Assembly (NCBI GenBank): GCA_027186245.1
Contig: CP114482.1
Span: 24,447,209-24,511,208, forward strand
Length of the DNA stretch: 64,000 bases
Direction: 5' to 3'
Origin: Coriaria nepalensis
Taxonomy: Eukaryota > Streptophyta > Magnoliopsida > Cucurbitales > Coriariaceae
Shown here: positions 12,291 to 25,100 of the stretch, piece by piece
How positions within the stretch are numbered: position 1 is the stretch's first letter
Layout of the letters: the number at the start of each line of letters is the position of its first letter
Notes under the pieces: generated by a model
What the model was told of the DNA's origin: nothing
What the model saw: only the letters and a program-made list of their open reading frames with translations
The model's database searches: none
Translations under genes and position numbers: made by a program

Positions 12291-13550
12291 TGATATGCTT
12301 TTTAATGCTAAAATAATGCATTGTTGTCTTTAGTAGATTAATTGCAAGTTATGTAAAAAAATAATGTTTGAAGGGCGAAAATAGAATTCGTTCGATTAGT
12401 TTAGAATGATTTAATTATTAAAAGAGACTCAATGACATGACTTTAAGGCTAAACAAATGCATTGTTGCCTTCAATAGACCAACTGCAAGTTATGCACGAA
12501 AGTCATGTTTAAATGCCGAATTACATACGAAGTGATTTAGAATGATTTACTGACTAAAAGAGACGCAAAAATATGACTTGAACGCTAAAAAATGCACAGT
12601 TGCCATCAATAGATCAATTGCAAGTTATGCACGAAAGTCGCGTTTGAAATGCAAAAAGAGAATTGGTTCGAAGTGCCTTCAAACAATTTAATGATTGAAA
12701 AGACTGAGTCATATGCTTTTTAATTCTAAAATAATGCATTGTTGTCTTTAGTAGATTAATTGCAAGTTATGTAAGAAAATAATATTTGAATGGCGAAAAT
12801 AGAATTCGTTCGAACTAATTTAGAATGATTTAATGACTAGAAGAGACTCAGTGACATGAATTTAAGACTAAACAAATGCATTGTTGCCTATAATAGATCA
12901 ACTGCAAGTTATGCACGAAAGTCATGTTTAAATGCTGAATTTCATAAGAAGTGATTTAGAATGATTTACTGACTAAAAGAGACACAAAAATATGACTTGA
13001 ACGCTAAAAAATGCATAGTTTCAATCAATAGATCAATTGCAAGTTATGCACGAAAGTTGCGTTTTAAATGCAAAAACAGAATTGGTCTGAAGTGCCTTCA
13101 AACAATTTAATGATTGAAAAGACTGAGTGATATGCTTTTTAATGCTAAAATAATGCATTGTTGTCTTCAATAGATTAATTACAAGTTATGTAAGAAAATA
13201 ATGTTTGAAGGCCGAAAATAGATTTCGTTCGAACTAATTTAGAATGATTTAATGACTAGAAGAGACTCAGTGACATGAATTTAAGGCTAAACAAATGCAT
13301 TGTTGCCTATAATAGATCAACAGCAAGTTATGCACGAAAGTCATGTTTAAATGCTGAATTTCATACGAAGTGATTTAGAATGATTTACTGACTAAAAGAG
13401 ACGCAAAAATATGACTTGAATGCTAAAAAATGCATAGTTTCAATCTATAGATCAATTGCAAGTTATGCACGAAAGTTGCGTTTTAAATGCAAAAACAGAA
13501 TTGGTCTGAAGTGCCTTCAAACAATTTAATGATTGAAAAGACTGAGTGAT

Positions 13551-13693
13551 ATGCTTTTTAATGCTAAAATAATGCATTGTTGTCTTCAATAGATTAATTG
13601 CAAGTTATGTAAGAAAATAATGTTTGAAGGGCGAAAATAGAATTCGTTCGAATTAATTTAGAATGATTTAATGACTAAAAGAGACTCAACGAC
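13551..13693 (+). repeat. Monomer B, representative copy (143 bp)
   Basis: This is a near-typical B monomer. It begins atgctttttaatgctaaaat, shares the core with A and C but has tagattaatt instead of tagatcaatt, so the GATC site is missing. It continues gttatgtaagaaaataatg, ttgaagggcgaaaatag, then gaattcgttcgaattaattt. The last segment holds an EcoRI-type GAATTC and an inverted repeat (aattcg-tt-cgaatt). It ends tgactaaaagagactcaa. The trimer therefore has one GAATTC per 419 bp in most of the array, whereas GATC occurs in A and C only. Confidence 0.95.
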
Positions 13694-13829
13694 ATGACTT
13701 TAAGGCTAAACAAATGCATTGTTGCCATCAATAGATCAACTGCAAGTTACGCACGAAAGTCATGTTTAAAGGCCGAATTTCGTTCGAAGTGATTTAGAAT
13801 AATTTACTGACTAAAAGAGACGCAAAAAT
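13694..13829 (+). repeat. Monomer C, representative copy (136 bp)
   Basis: This C monomer begins atgactttaaggctaaac, carries the core with tagatcaactgcaagttac, then gcacgaaagtcatgtttaaa, ggccgaatttcgttcgaag, and ends tgactaaaagagacgc. Aligned with B, it lacks about 7-8 bp in the middle (gaaaatagaattcg in B against gaatttcg in C), which explains the shorter length. The C-to-A anchor spacing is 135 bp, a multiple of three, unlike the 142-bp A-to-B and B-to-C spacings. Two haplotypes of C exist across the window: C1 (ttgccttcaatag, ttacgcac, ttcgttcgaag), as here apart from ccatc for ccttc, and C2 (cctataatag, ttatgcac, ttcatacgaag). Confidence 0.95.
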
Positions 13830-13969
13830 ATGCCTTGAACGCTAAAAAATGCATAGTTGCCATCAATAGATCAATTGCAAGTTATGCACAAAAGTCGCGT
13901 TTTAAATGCAAAGAGAGAATTGGTTCGAAGTGCCTTCAAACAATTTAATGATTGAAAAGACTGGGTGAT
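13830..13969 (+). repeat. Monomer A, representative copy (140 bp)
   Basis: This copy is close to the usual A sequence and shows the A-specific features. It starts with atgccttgaacgctaaaa, carries the shared core (atgcat, then tagatcaattgcaagtt), then the A-specific CpG cluster gtcgcgttttaaatgc, then gaattggttcgaagtgcc, and ends with tgattgaaaagactg. A has a GATC site in the core and a TTCGAA palindrome in its second half. Its second half differs most from B and C, while the first 60 bp are shared by all three monomers. Private changes in this copy are acaaaag for acgaaag and aaagagag for aaaaagag. Confidence 0.95.
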
Positions 13970-16370
13970 ATGCTTTTTAATGCTAAAATAATGCATTGTT
14001 GCCTTCAATAGATTAATTACAAGTTATGTAAGAATATAATGTTTGAAGGGCGAAACTAGAACTCGTTCGAATTAATTTAGAATGATTTAATGACTAGAAG
14101 AGACTCAGTGACATGACTTTAAGGCTAAACAAATGCATTGTTGCCTATAATTGATCAACTGCAAGTTATGCACGAAAGTCATGTTTAAATGCTGAATTTC
14201 ATACGAAGTGATTTAGAATGATTTACTGACTAAAAGAGACTCAAAAATATCACTTGAACGCTAAAAAATGCATAGTTGCCATCAATAGATCAATTGCAAG
14301 TTATGCACGAAAGTCGCGTTTGAAATGCAAAAAGAGAATTGGTTCGAAGTGCCTTCAAACAATTTAATGATTGAGAAGACAGAGTGATATGCTTTCTAAT
14401 GCTAAAATAATGCATTGTTGTCTTCAATAGACTAATTACAAGTTATGTAAGGAAATAAAATTTGAAGGGCGAAAATAGATTTCGTTCGAACTAATTTAGA
14501 ATGATTTAATGACTAAAAGAGACTCAATGACTCGACTTTAAGGCTAAACAAATGCATTGTTGCCGTCAATAGATCAACTGCAAGTTACGCACGAAAGTCT
14601 TGTTTAAAGGCCGAATTTCGTTCGAAGTGATTTAGAATGATTTACTGACTAAAAGAGACGCAAAAATATGACTCGAACGCTAAAAAATGCATAGTTGCCA
14701 TCAATAGATCAATTGCAAGTTATGCACGAAAGTCGCGTTTTAAATGCAAAAAGAGAATTGGTTCGAAGTGCCTTCAAACAATTTAATGATTGAAAAGACT
14801 GAGTAATATGCTTTTTAATGCTAAAATAATGCATTGTTGTCTTCAATAGATTAATTACAAGTTATGTAAGAAAATAATGTTTGAAGGCCGAAAATAGAAT
14901 TCGTTTGAATTAATTTAGAATGATTTAATGACTAAAAGAGACTCAATGACATGACTTTAAGGCAAAACAAATGCATTGTTGCCTTCAATAGATCAACTGC
15001 AAGTTACGCACGAAAGTCATGTTTAAAGGCCGAATTTCGTTCGAAGTGATTTAGAATGATTTACAGACTAAAAGAGACGCAAAAATATGACTTGAACGCT
15101 AAAAAATGCATAGTTGCCATCAATAGATCAATTGCAAGTTATGCACGAAAGTCGCGTTTTAAATGCAAAAAAAGAATTGGTTAGAAGTGCCTTCAAACAA
15201 TTTAATGATTGAAAAGACTGAGTGATATGCTTTTTAATGCTAAAATAATGCATTGTTGTCTTCAATAGATTAATTACAAGTTATGTAAGAAAATAATGTT
15301 TGAAGGGCGAAAATGGAATTCGTTCGAATTAATTTCGAATGATTTAATGACTAAAAGAGACTCAATGACACGACTTTAAGGCTAAACAAATGCATTGTTG
15401 CCTTCAATAGATCAACTGCAAGTTACGCACGAAAGTCATGTTTAAAGGCCGAATTTCGTTCGAAGTGATTTAGAATGATTTACTGACTAATAGAGACGCA
15501 AAAATATGACTTGAACGCTAAAAAATGCATAGTTGCCATCAATAGATCATTTGCAAGTTATGCACGAAAGTCGCGTTTTAAATGCAAAAAGAGAATTGGT
15601 TCGAAGTGCCTTCAAACAATTTAATGATTGAGAAGACTGAGTGATATGCTTTCTAATGCTAAAATAATGCATTGTTGTCTTCAATAGACTAATTACAAGT
15701 TATGTAAGAAAATAAAATTTGAAGGGCGAAAATAGATTTCGTTCGAACTAATTTAGAATGATTTAATGACTAGAAGAGACTCAGTGACATGACTTTAAGG
15801 CTAAAAAAATGCATTGTTGCCTATAATAGATCAACTGCAAGTTATGCACGAAAGTCATGTTTAAATGCCGAATTTCATTCGAAGTGATTTAGAATGATTT
15901 ACTGACTAAAAAAGACGCAAAAATATGATTTTAAGGCTAAAAAAATACATAGTTGCAATAAATAGATCAATTGCAAGTGATGCACGAAAGTCGCGTTTTA
16001 AATGCAAAAAGAGAATTGGTCGGAGGTGACTTCAAACAATTTAATGATTGAAAAGACTGAGTGATATGCTTTTTAACACTAAAATAATGCATTGTTGTCT
16101 TCAATAGACTAATTACAAGTTATGTAAGAAAATAATATCTGAAAGGCAAAAATAGAATTCGTTCGAATTAATTTAGAATGATTTAATGACTAAAAGAGAC
16201 TCAATGACATGACTTTAAGGCTAAACAAATGCATTGTTGCCTTCAATAGATCAACTGCAAGTTACGCACGAAAGTCATGTTTAAAGGCCGAATTTCGTTC
16301 GAAGTGATTTAGAATGATTTACTGACTAAAAGAGACGCAAAAATATGACTTGAACGCTAAAAAATGCATA

Positions 16371-19300
16371 GTTTCCACCAATAGATCAATTGCAAGTTAT
16401 GCACGAAAGTCGCGTTTTAAATGCAAAAAGAGAATTGGTTCGAAGTGCCTTCAAACAATTTAATGATTGAGAAGACTGAGTGATATGCTTTCTAACACTA
16501 AAATAATGCATTGTTGTCTTCAATAGACTAATTACAAGTTATGTAAGAAAATAAAATTTGAAGGGCGAAAATAGATTTCGTTCGAACTAATTTAGAATGA
16601 TTTAATGATTAGAAGAGACTCAGTGACATGACTTTAAGGCTAAACAAATGCATTGTTGCCTATAATAGATCAACTGCAAGTTATGCACGAAAGTCATGTT
16701 TAAATGCCGAATTTCATACGAAGTGATTTAGAATGATTTACTGACTAAAAAAGACGCAAAAATATGACTTGAACGCTAAAAAATGCATAGTTGCCATCAA
16801 TAGACCAATTGCAAGTTATGAACGAAAGTCGCGTTTTAAATGCAAAAAGAGAATTGGTTCGAAGTGCCTTTAAACAATTTAATGATTGAAAAGACTGAGT
16901 GACATGCTTTTTAATGCTAAAATAATGCATTGTTGTATTTAGTAGATTAATTGCAAGTTATGTAAAAAAATAATGTTTGAAGGGCGAAAATAGAATTCGT
17001 TCGAATTAATTTAGAATGATTTAATGACTAAAAGAGACTCAATGACACGACTTTAAGGCTAAACAAATGCATTGTTGCCTTCAATAGATCAACTGCAAGT
17101 TACGCACGAAAGTCATGTTTAAAGGCCGAATTTCGTTCGAAGTGATTTAGAATGATTTACTGACTAAAAGAGACGCAAAAATATGACTTGAACGCTAAAA
17201 AATGCATAGTTGCCATCAATAGATCAATTTCAAGTTATGCACGAAAGTCGCGTTTTAAATGCAAAAAGAGAATTGGTTCGAAGTGCCTTCAAACAATTTA
17301 ATGATTGAAAAGACTGAGTGATATGCTTTTTAATGCTAAAATAAAGCATTGTTGTCTTCAATAGATTAATTACAAGTTATGTAAGAAAATAATGTTTTAA
17401 GGGCGAAAATAGAATTCGTTCAAATTAATTTAGAATGATTTAACGACTAAAAGAGACTCAATGACATGACTTTAAGGCTAAACAAATGCATTGTTGCCTT
17501 CAATAGATCAACTGCAAGTTACGCACGAAAGTCATACTTAAAGGCCGAATTACGTTCGAAGTGATTTAGAATGATTTACTGACTATAAGAGCCGCAAAAA
17601 TATGACTTGAACGCTAAAAAATGCATAGTTTCCACCAATAGATCAATTGCAAGTTTTGCACGAAAGTCGCGTTTTAAATGCAAAAAGAGAATTGGTTCGA
17701 AGTTCCTTCAAACAATTTAATGATTGAGAAGACTGAGTGATATGCTTTCTAACACTAAAATAATGCATTGTTGTCTTCAATAGACTAATTACAAGTTATG
17801 TAAGAAAATAAAATTTGAAGGGCGAAAATAGATTTCGTTCGAACTAATTTAGAATGATTTAATGATTAGAAGAGACTCAGTGACATGACTTTAAGGCTAA
17901 AGAAATGCATTGTTCCGTATAATAGATCAACTGCAAGTTACGCACGAAAGTCATGTTTAAAGGCCGAATTTCGTTCGAAGTGATTTAGAATGATTTACTG
18001 AGTAAAAAACACGCAAAAATATGACTTCAACGCTTCAAAAGGCATAGTTGCCATCAATAGATCAATTGCAAGTTATGCACGAAAGTCGCGTTTTAAATGC
18101 AAAAAGAGAATTGGTTCGAAGTGCCTTCAAAGAATTTAATGATTGAAAAGACTGAGTGATATGCTTTTTAATGCTAAAATAATGCATTGTTGTCATCAAT
18201 AGATTAATTACAAGTTATGTAAGAAAATAATATTTGAAGGGCGAAAATAGAATTTGTTCGAACTAATTTAGAATGATTTAATGACTAGAAGAGACTCAGT
18301 GACATGACTTTAAGGCTAAACAAATGCATTGTTGCCTATAATAGATCAACTGCAAGTTATGCACGAAAGTCATGTTTAAAGGCGGAATTTCGTTCGAAGT
18401 GATTTAGAAGGATTTACTGACTAAAAGAGACGCAAAAATATGACTTGAATGCTAAAAAATGCATAGTTGCCATCAATAGATCAATTACAAGTTATGCACT
18501 AAAGTCGCGTTTTAAATGCAAAAAGAGAATTGGTTCGAAGTGCCTTCAAAGAATTTAATGATTGAAAAGACTGAGTGATATGCTTTTTAATGCTAAAATA
18601 ATGCATTGTTGTCTTCAATAGATTAATTACAAGTTATGTAAGAAAATAATGTTTGAAGGGCGAAAATAGAATTCGGTCGAATTAATTTATTATGATTTAA
18701 TGACTAAAAGAGACTCAATGACATGACTTTAAGGCTAAACAAATGCATTGTTGCCTTCAATAGATCAACTGCAAGTTACGCACGAAAGTCATGTTTAAAG
18801 GCCGAATTTCGTTCGAAGTGATTTAGAATGATTTACTGACTATAAGAGCCGCAAAAATATGACTTGAACGCTAAAAAAGGCATAGTTGCCATCAATAGAC
18901 CAATTGCAAGTTATGCACGAAAGTCGCGTTTTAAATGCAAAAAGAGAATTGGTTCGAAGTGCCTTCAAACAATTTAATGATTGAAAAGACTGAGTGATAT
19001 GCTTTTTAATGCTAAAATAATGGATTGTTGTCTTCAATAGATTAATTACAAGTTATGTAAGAAAATAATATTTGAAGGGCGAAAATAGAATTCGTTCGAC
19101 CTAATTTAGAATGATTTAATGACTAGAAGAGAGTCAGTGACATGACTTTAAGGCTAAAGAAATGCATTGTTCCGTATAATAGATCAACTGCAAGTTACGC
19201 ACGAAAGTCATGTTTAAAGGCCGAATTTCGTTCGAAGTGATTTAGAATGATTTACTGAGTAAAAAACACGCAAAAATATGACTTCAACGCTTCAAAAGGC

Positions 19301-20080
19301 ATAGTTGCCATCAATAGATCAATTGCAAGTTATGCACGAAAGTCACGTTTTAAATGCAAAAAGAGAATTGGTTCGAAGTGCCTTCAAAGAATTTAATGAT
19401 TGAAAAGACTGAGTGATATGCTTTTTAATGCTAAAATAATGCATTGTTGTCATCAATAGATTAATTACAAGTTATGTAAGAAAATAATATTTAAAGGGCG
19501 AAAATAGAATTTGTTCGAACTAATTTAGAATGATTTAATGACTAGAAGAGACTCAGTGACATGACTTTAAGGCTAAACAAATGCATTGTTGCCTATAATA
19601 GATCAACTGCAAGTTATGCACGAAAGTCATGTTTAAAGGCGGAATTTCGTTCGAAGTGATTTAGAAGGATTTACTGACTAAAAGAGACGCAAAAATATGA
19701 CTTGAATGCTAAAAAATGCATAGTTGCCATCAATAGATCAATTACAAGTTATGCACTAAAGTCGCGTTTTAAATGCAAAAAGAGAATTGGTTCGAAGTGC
19801 CTTCAAAGAATTTAATGATTGAAAAGACTGAGTGATATGCTTTTTAATGCTAAAATAATGCATTGTTGTCTTCAATAGATTAATTACAAGTTATGTAAGA
19901 AAATAATGTTTGAAGGGCGAAAATAGAATTCGGTCGAATTAATTTATTATGATTTAATGACTAAAAGAGACTCAATGACATGACTTTAAGGCTAAACAAA
20001 TGCATTGTTGCCTTCAATAGATCAACTGCAAGTTACGCACGAAAGTCATGTTTAAAGGCCGAATTTCGTTCGAAGTGATT
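16371..20080 (+). repeat. 9-mer (1257 bp) higher-order repeat domain
   Basis: Several private markers recur 1257 bp (3 x 419) apart: gtttccacca at 16371 and 17628; ctataagagccgc at 17583 and 18840; tgacatgactttaaggctaaa with gttccgtataatag at 17881 and 19138; agtaaaaaacacgc with acgcttcaaaagg at 18001 and 19258; ggcggaatttcg near 18382 and 19639. The last pair shows the domain reaches past 19.6 kb. The right limit is near 20080, where gaaggatttattgac replaces the expected gaatgatttactgac. About three copies are present, none perfect. Confidence 0.82.
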
Positions 20081-22180
20081 TAGAAGGATTTATTGACTAA
20101 AAGAGACGCAAAAATATGACTTGAATGCTAAAAAATGCATAGTTGCCATCAATAGATCAATTGCAAGTTATGCACTAAAGTCGCGTTTTAAATGCAAAAA
20201 GAGAATTGGTTCGAAGTGCCTTCAAACAATTTAATGATTGAAAAGACTGAGTGATATGCCTTTTAATGCTAAAATAATGCATTGTTGTCTTCAATAGATT
20301 AATTACAAGTTATGTAAGAAAATAATGTTTGAAGGGCAAAAATAGAATTCGTTCGAATTAATTTAGAATGATTTAAAGACTAAAAGAGACTCAATGACAT
20401 GATTTTAAGGCTAAACAAATGCATTGTTACCTTCAATAGATCAACTGCAAGTTACGCACGAAAATAATGTTTAAACGCTGAATTTCGTTCGAAGTGATTT
20501 AGAATGATTTACTGACTAAATGAGACGCAAAAATATGACTTGAACGCTAAAAAACGCATAGTTGCCATCAATAGATCAATTGCAAGTTATGCACGAAAGT
20601 CGCGTTTTAAATGTAAAAAGAGAATTGGTTCGAAGTGCCTTCAAACAATTTAATGATTGAAAAGACTGAGTGATATGCTTTTTAATGCTAAAATAATGCA
20701 TTGTTGTCTTCAATATATTAATTGCAAGTTATGTAAGAAAATAATGTTTGAATGGCGAAAATAGAATTCGTTCGAACTAATTTAGAATGATTTAATGACT
20801 AAAAGAGACTCAGTGACATGAATTTAAGGCTAAGGAAATGCATTGTTCCGTATAATAGATCAACTGCAAGTTACGCACGAAAGTCATGTTTAAAGGCCGA
20901 ATTTTGTTCGATGTGATTTAGAATGATTTACTGAGTAAAAGAGACGCAAAAATATGACTTGAACACAAAAAAAGGCATAGTTGCCATCAATAGATCAATT
21001 GCAAGTTATGCACGAAAGTCGCGTTTGAAATGCAAAAAGAGAATTGGTTCGAAGTGCCTTCAAACAATTTAATGATTGAAAAGACTGAGTGATATGCTTT
21101 TTAATGCTAAAATAATGGATTGTTGTCTTCAATAGATTAATTACAAGTTATGTAAGAAAATAATATTTGAAGGGCGAAAATAGAATTCGTTCGAACTAAT
21201 TTAGAATGATTTAATGACTAAAAGAGACTCAGTGACATGAATTTAAGGCTAAAGAAATGCATTGTTCCGTATAATAGATCAACTGCAAGTTATGCACGAA
21301 AGTCATGTTTAAATGCCGAATTTCATACGAAGTGATTTAGAATGATTTACTGACTAAAAAAGACGCAAAAATATGACTTTAAAGCTCAAAAAATGCATAG
21401 TTGCCATCAATAGATCAATTGAAAATTATGCATGCAGATGGCGTTCTAAATGCAAAAAAAGAATTGGTTCGAAGTGCCTTCAAACAATTTAATGATTGAA
21501 AAGACTGAGTGATATGCTTTTTAATGCTAAAATAATGGACTGTTGTCTTCGATAGATTAATTACAAGTTATGTAAGAAAATAATATTTGAATGGTGAAAA
21601 TAGACTTCATTCGAACTAATTTAGAATGATTTAATGACTAGAAGAGACTCAGTGACATGTCTTTAAGGCTAAACAAATGCATTGTGGCCTATAATAGATC
21701 AACTGCAAGTTATGCACGAAAGTCATGTTTAAATGCCGAATTTCATACGAAGTGATTTAGAATGATTTACTGACTAAAACAGACGCAAAAATATGGCTTG
21801 AACGCTAAAAAATGCAGAGTTGCCATCAATAGATCAATTGCAAGTTAGGCACGAAAGTCGCGTTTTAAATGCAAAAAGAGAATTGGTTCGAAGTGCCTTC
21901 AAACAATTTAATGATTGAAAAGACTGAGTGATATGCTTTTTAATGCTAAAATAATGCATTGTTGTCTTCAATAGATTAATTACAAGTTATGTAAGAAAAT
22001 AATGTTTGAAGGGCGAAAATAGAATTCGGTCGAATTAATTTAGAATGATTTAATGACTAAAAGAGACTCAATGACATGACTTTAAGGCTAAACAAATGCA
22101 TTGTTGCCTTCAATAGATCAACTGCAAGTTACGCACGAAAGTCATGTTTAAAGGCCGAATTTCGTTCGAAGTGATTTAGA
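18950..22180 (+). repeat. Long-range block, first copy (7124-bp offset)
   Basis: This block reappears 7123-7124 bp (17 trimers) downstream. Matching private markers are ggattg near 19022 and 26146, gacctaattt at 19098 and 26222, agtaaaaaacacgc at 19258 and 26382, gaaggatttatt at 20083 and 27206, and acgaaaataatg at 20458 and 27581. It includes one derived A monomer with gatggcgttct at 21437 (here catgcagatgg, catgaagatgg in later copies) and gttaggcacg near 21845. Sequence beyond about 22.18 kb differs from the downstream copy, which marks the approximate right limit. Confidence 0.85.
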
Positions 22181-25100
22181 ATGATTTACGGACTAATAGA
22201 GACGCAAAAATATGACTTGAACGCTAAAAAATGCAGAGTTGCCATCAATAGATCAATTGCAAGTTATGCACGAAATTCGCGTTTTAATTGCAAAAAGAGA
22301 ATTGGTTCGAAGTGCATTCAAACAATTTAATGATTGAAAAGACTGAGTGATATGCTTTTTAATGCTAAATTAATGCATTGTTGTCTTCAATAGATTAATT
22401 ACAAGTTATGCAAGAAAATAATATTTGAAGGGCGAAAATAGAATTCGTTCGAACTAATTTAGAATGATTTAATGACTAGAAGAGACTCAGTGACATGACT
22501 TTAAAGCTAAACAAATGCATTGTTGCCTATAATAGATCAACTGCAAGTTATGCACGAAAGTCATGTTTAAATGCCGAATTTCATACGAAGTGATTTAGAA
22601 TGATTTACTGACTAAAAGAGACACAAAAATATGGCTTAAACGCTAAAAAATGCAGAGTTGCCATCAAAAGATCAATTGCAAGTTATGCACCAAAGTCGCG
22701 TTTTAAATGCAAAAAGAGAATTGGTTCGAAGTGCCTTCAAACAATTTAATGATTGAAAAGACTGAGTGATATGCTTTTTAATGGTAAAATAATGCATTGT
22801 TGTCTTCAACAGATGAATTGCAAGTTATGTAAGAAAATAATGTTTGAAGGGCGAAAATAGAATTCGGTCGAATTAATTTAGAATGATTTAATGACTAAAA
22901 GAGACTCAATGACATGACTTTAAGGCTAAACAAATGCATTGTTGCCTTCAATAGATCAACTGCAAGTTACGCACGAAAGTCATGTTTAAAGGCCGAATTT
23001 CGTTCGAAGTGATTTAGAATGATTTACGGACTAATAGAGACGCAAAAATATGACTTGAACGCTAAAAAATGCAGAGTTGCCATCAATAGATCAATTGCAA
23101 GTTATGCACGAAAGTCGCGTTTTAATTGCAAAAAGAGAATTGGTTCGAAGTGCATTCAAACAATTTAATGATTGAAAAGACTGAGTGATATGCTTTTTAA
23201 TGCTAAATTAATGCATTGTTGTCTTCAATAGATTAATTACAAGTTATGTAAGAAAATAATATTTGAAGGGCGAAAATAGAATTCGGTCGAATTAATTTAG
23301 AATGATTTAATGACTAAAAGAGACTCAATGACATGACTTTAAGGCTAAACAAATGCATTGTTGCCTTCAATAGATCAACTGCAAGTTACGCACGAAAGTC
23401 ATGTTTAAAGGCCGAATTTCGTTCGAAGTGATTTAGAATGATTTACGGACTAATAGAGACGCAAAAATATGACTTGAACGCTAAAAAATGCAGAGTTGCC
23501 ATCAATAGATCAATTGCAAGTTATGCACCAAAGTCGCGTTTTAATTGCAAAAAGAGAATTGGTTCGAAGTGCCTTCAAACAATTTAATGATTGAAAAGAC
23601 TGAGTGATATGCTTTTTAATGCTAAAATAATGCATTGTTGTCTTCAACAGATGAATTGCAAGTTATGTAAGAAAATAATGTTTGAAGGGCGAAAATAGAA
23701 TTCGGTCGAATTAATTTAGAATGATTTAATGACTAAAAGAGACTCAATGACATGACTTTAAGGCTAAACAAATGCATTGTTGCCTTCAATAGATCAACTG
23801 CAAGTTACGCACGAAAGTCATGTTTAAAGGCCGAATTTCGTTCGAAGTGATTTAGAATGATTTACGGACTAATAGAGACGCAAAAATATGACTTGAACGC
23901 TAAAAAATGCAGAGTTGCCATCAATAGATCAATTGCAAGTTATGCACGAAAGTCGCGTTTTAATTGCAAAAAGAGAATTGGTTCGAAGTGCATTCAAACA
24001 ATTTAATGATTGAAAAGACTGAGTGATATGCTTTTTAATGCTAAATTAATGCATTGTTGTCTTCAATAGATTAATTACAAGTTATGTAAGAAAATAATAT
24101 TTGAAGGGCGAAAATAGAATTCGGTCGAATTAATTTAGAATGATTTAATGACTAAAAGAGACTCAATGACATGACTTTAAGGCTAAACAAATGCATTGTT
24201 GCCTTCAATAGATCAACTGCAAGTTACGCACGAAAGTCATGTTTAAAGGCCGAATTTCGTTCGAAGTGATTTAGAATGATTTACGGACTAATAGAGACGC
24301 AAAAATATGACTTGAACGCTAAAAAATGCAGAGTTGCCATCAATAGATCAATTGCAAGTTATGCACGAAAGTCGCGTTTTAATTGCAAAAAGAGAATTGG
24401 TTCGAAGTGCATTCAAACAATTTAATGATTGAAAAGACTGAGTGATATGCTTTTTAATGCTAAATTAATGCATTGTTGTCTTCAATAGATTAATTACAAG
24501 TTATGTAAGAAAATAATATTTGAAGGGCGAAAATAGAATTCGGTCGAATTAATTTAGAATGATTTAATGACTAAAAGAGACTCAATGACATGACTTTAAG
24601 GCTAAACAAATGCATTGTTGCCTTCAATAGATCAACTGCAAGTTACGCACGAAAGTCATGTTTAAAGGCCGAATTTCGTTCGAAGTGATTTAGAATGATT
24701 TACGGACTAATAGAGACGCAAAAATATGACTTGAACGCTAAAAAATGCAGAGTTGCCATCAATAGATCAATTGCAAGTTATGCACCAAAGTCGCGTTTTA
24801 ATTGCAAAAAGAGAATTGGTTCGAAGTGCCTTCAAACAATTTAATGATTGAAAAGACTGAGTGATATGCTTTTTAATGCTAAATTAATGCATTGTTGTCT
24901 TCAATAGATTAATTGCAAGTTATGTAAGAAAATAATGTTTGAAGGGCGAAAATAGAATTCGGTCGAATTAATTTAGAATGATTTAATGACTAAAAGAGAC
25001 TCAATGACATGACTTTAAGGCTAAACAAATGCATTGTTGCCTTCAATAGATCAACTGCAAGTTACGCACGAAAGTCATGTTTAAAGGCCGAATTTCGTTC

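Larger units (their letters stand above)
12291..16370 (+). repeat. Diverged trimer zone without a long-range period
   Basis: This stretch holds in-register A-B-C trimers that differ more from one another than those of the 12-mer domain. I see only local relationships. Two adjacent trimers share the private marker acagaattggtctgaag at 13076 and 13495 (419 bp apart) and gtttcaatc in the core. The B2 variant of monomer B (ctttctaa, tagactaatt, aataaaattt, agatttcg) first appears here, near 14390 and 15650. There are small indels, such as gttcgattag near 12391, one base shorter than usual. No gene or mobile element was seen. Confidence 0.85.

Noticed and set aside
16745..16930. Minus-strand open reading frame of 61 codons
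   Set aside because: It lies wholly within monomers A and B read backwards. Most homologous positions in the array carry stops, and a related frame appears only at 18840-19037. No start context, family or composition suggests a gene.
18840..19037. Minus-strand open reading frame of 65 codons, similar to the one at 16745-16930
   Set aside because: The similarity between the two peptides simply reflects two copies of the same satellite segment. Other copies are interrupted, so there is no sign of selection on a protein.
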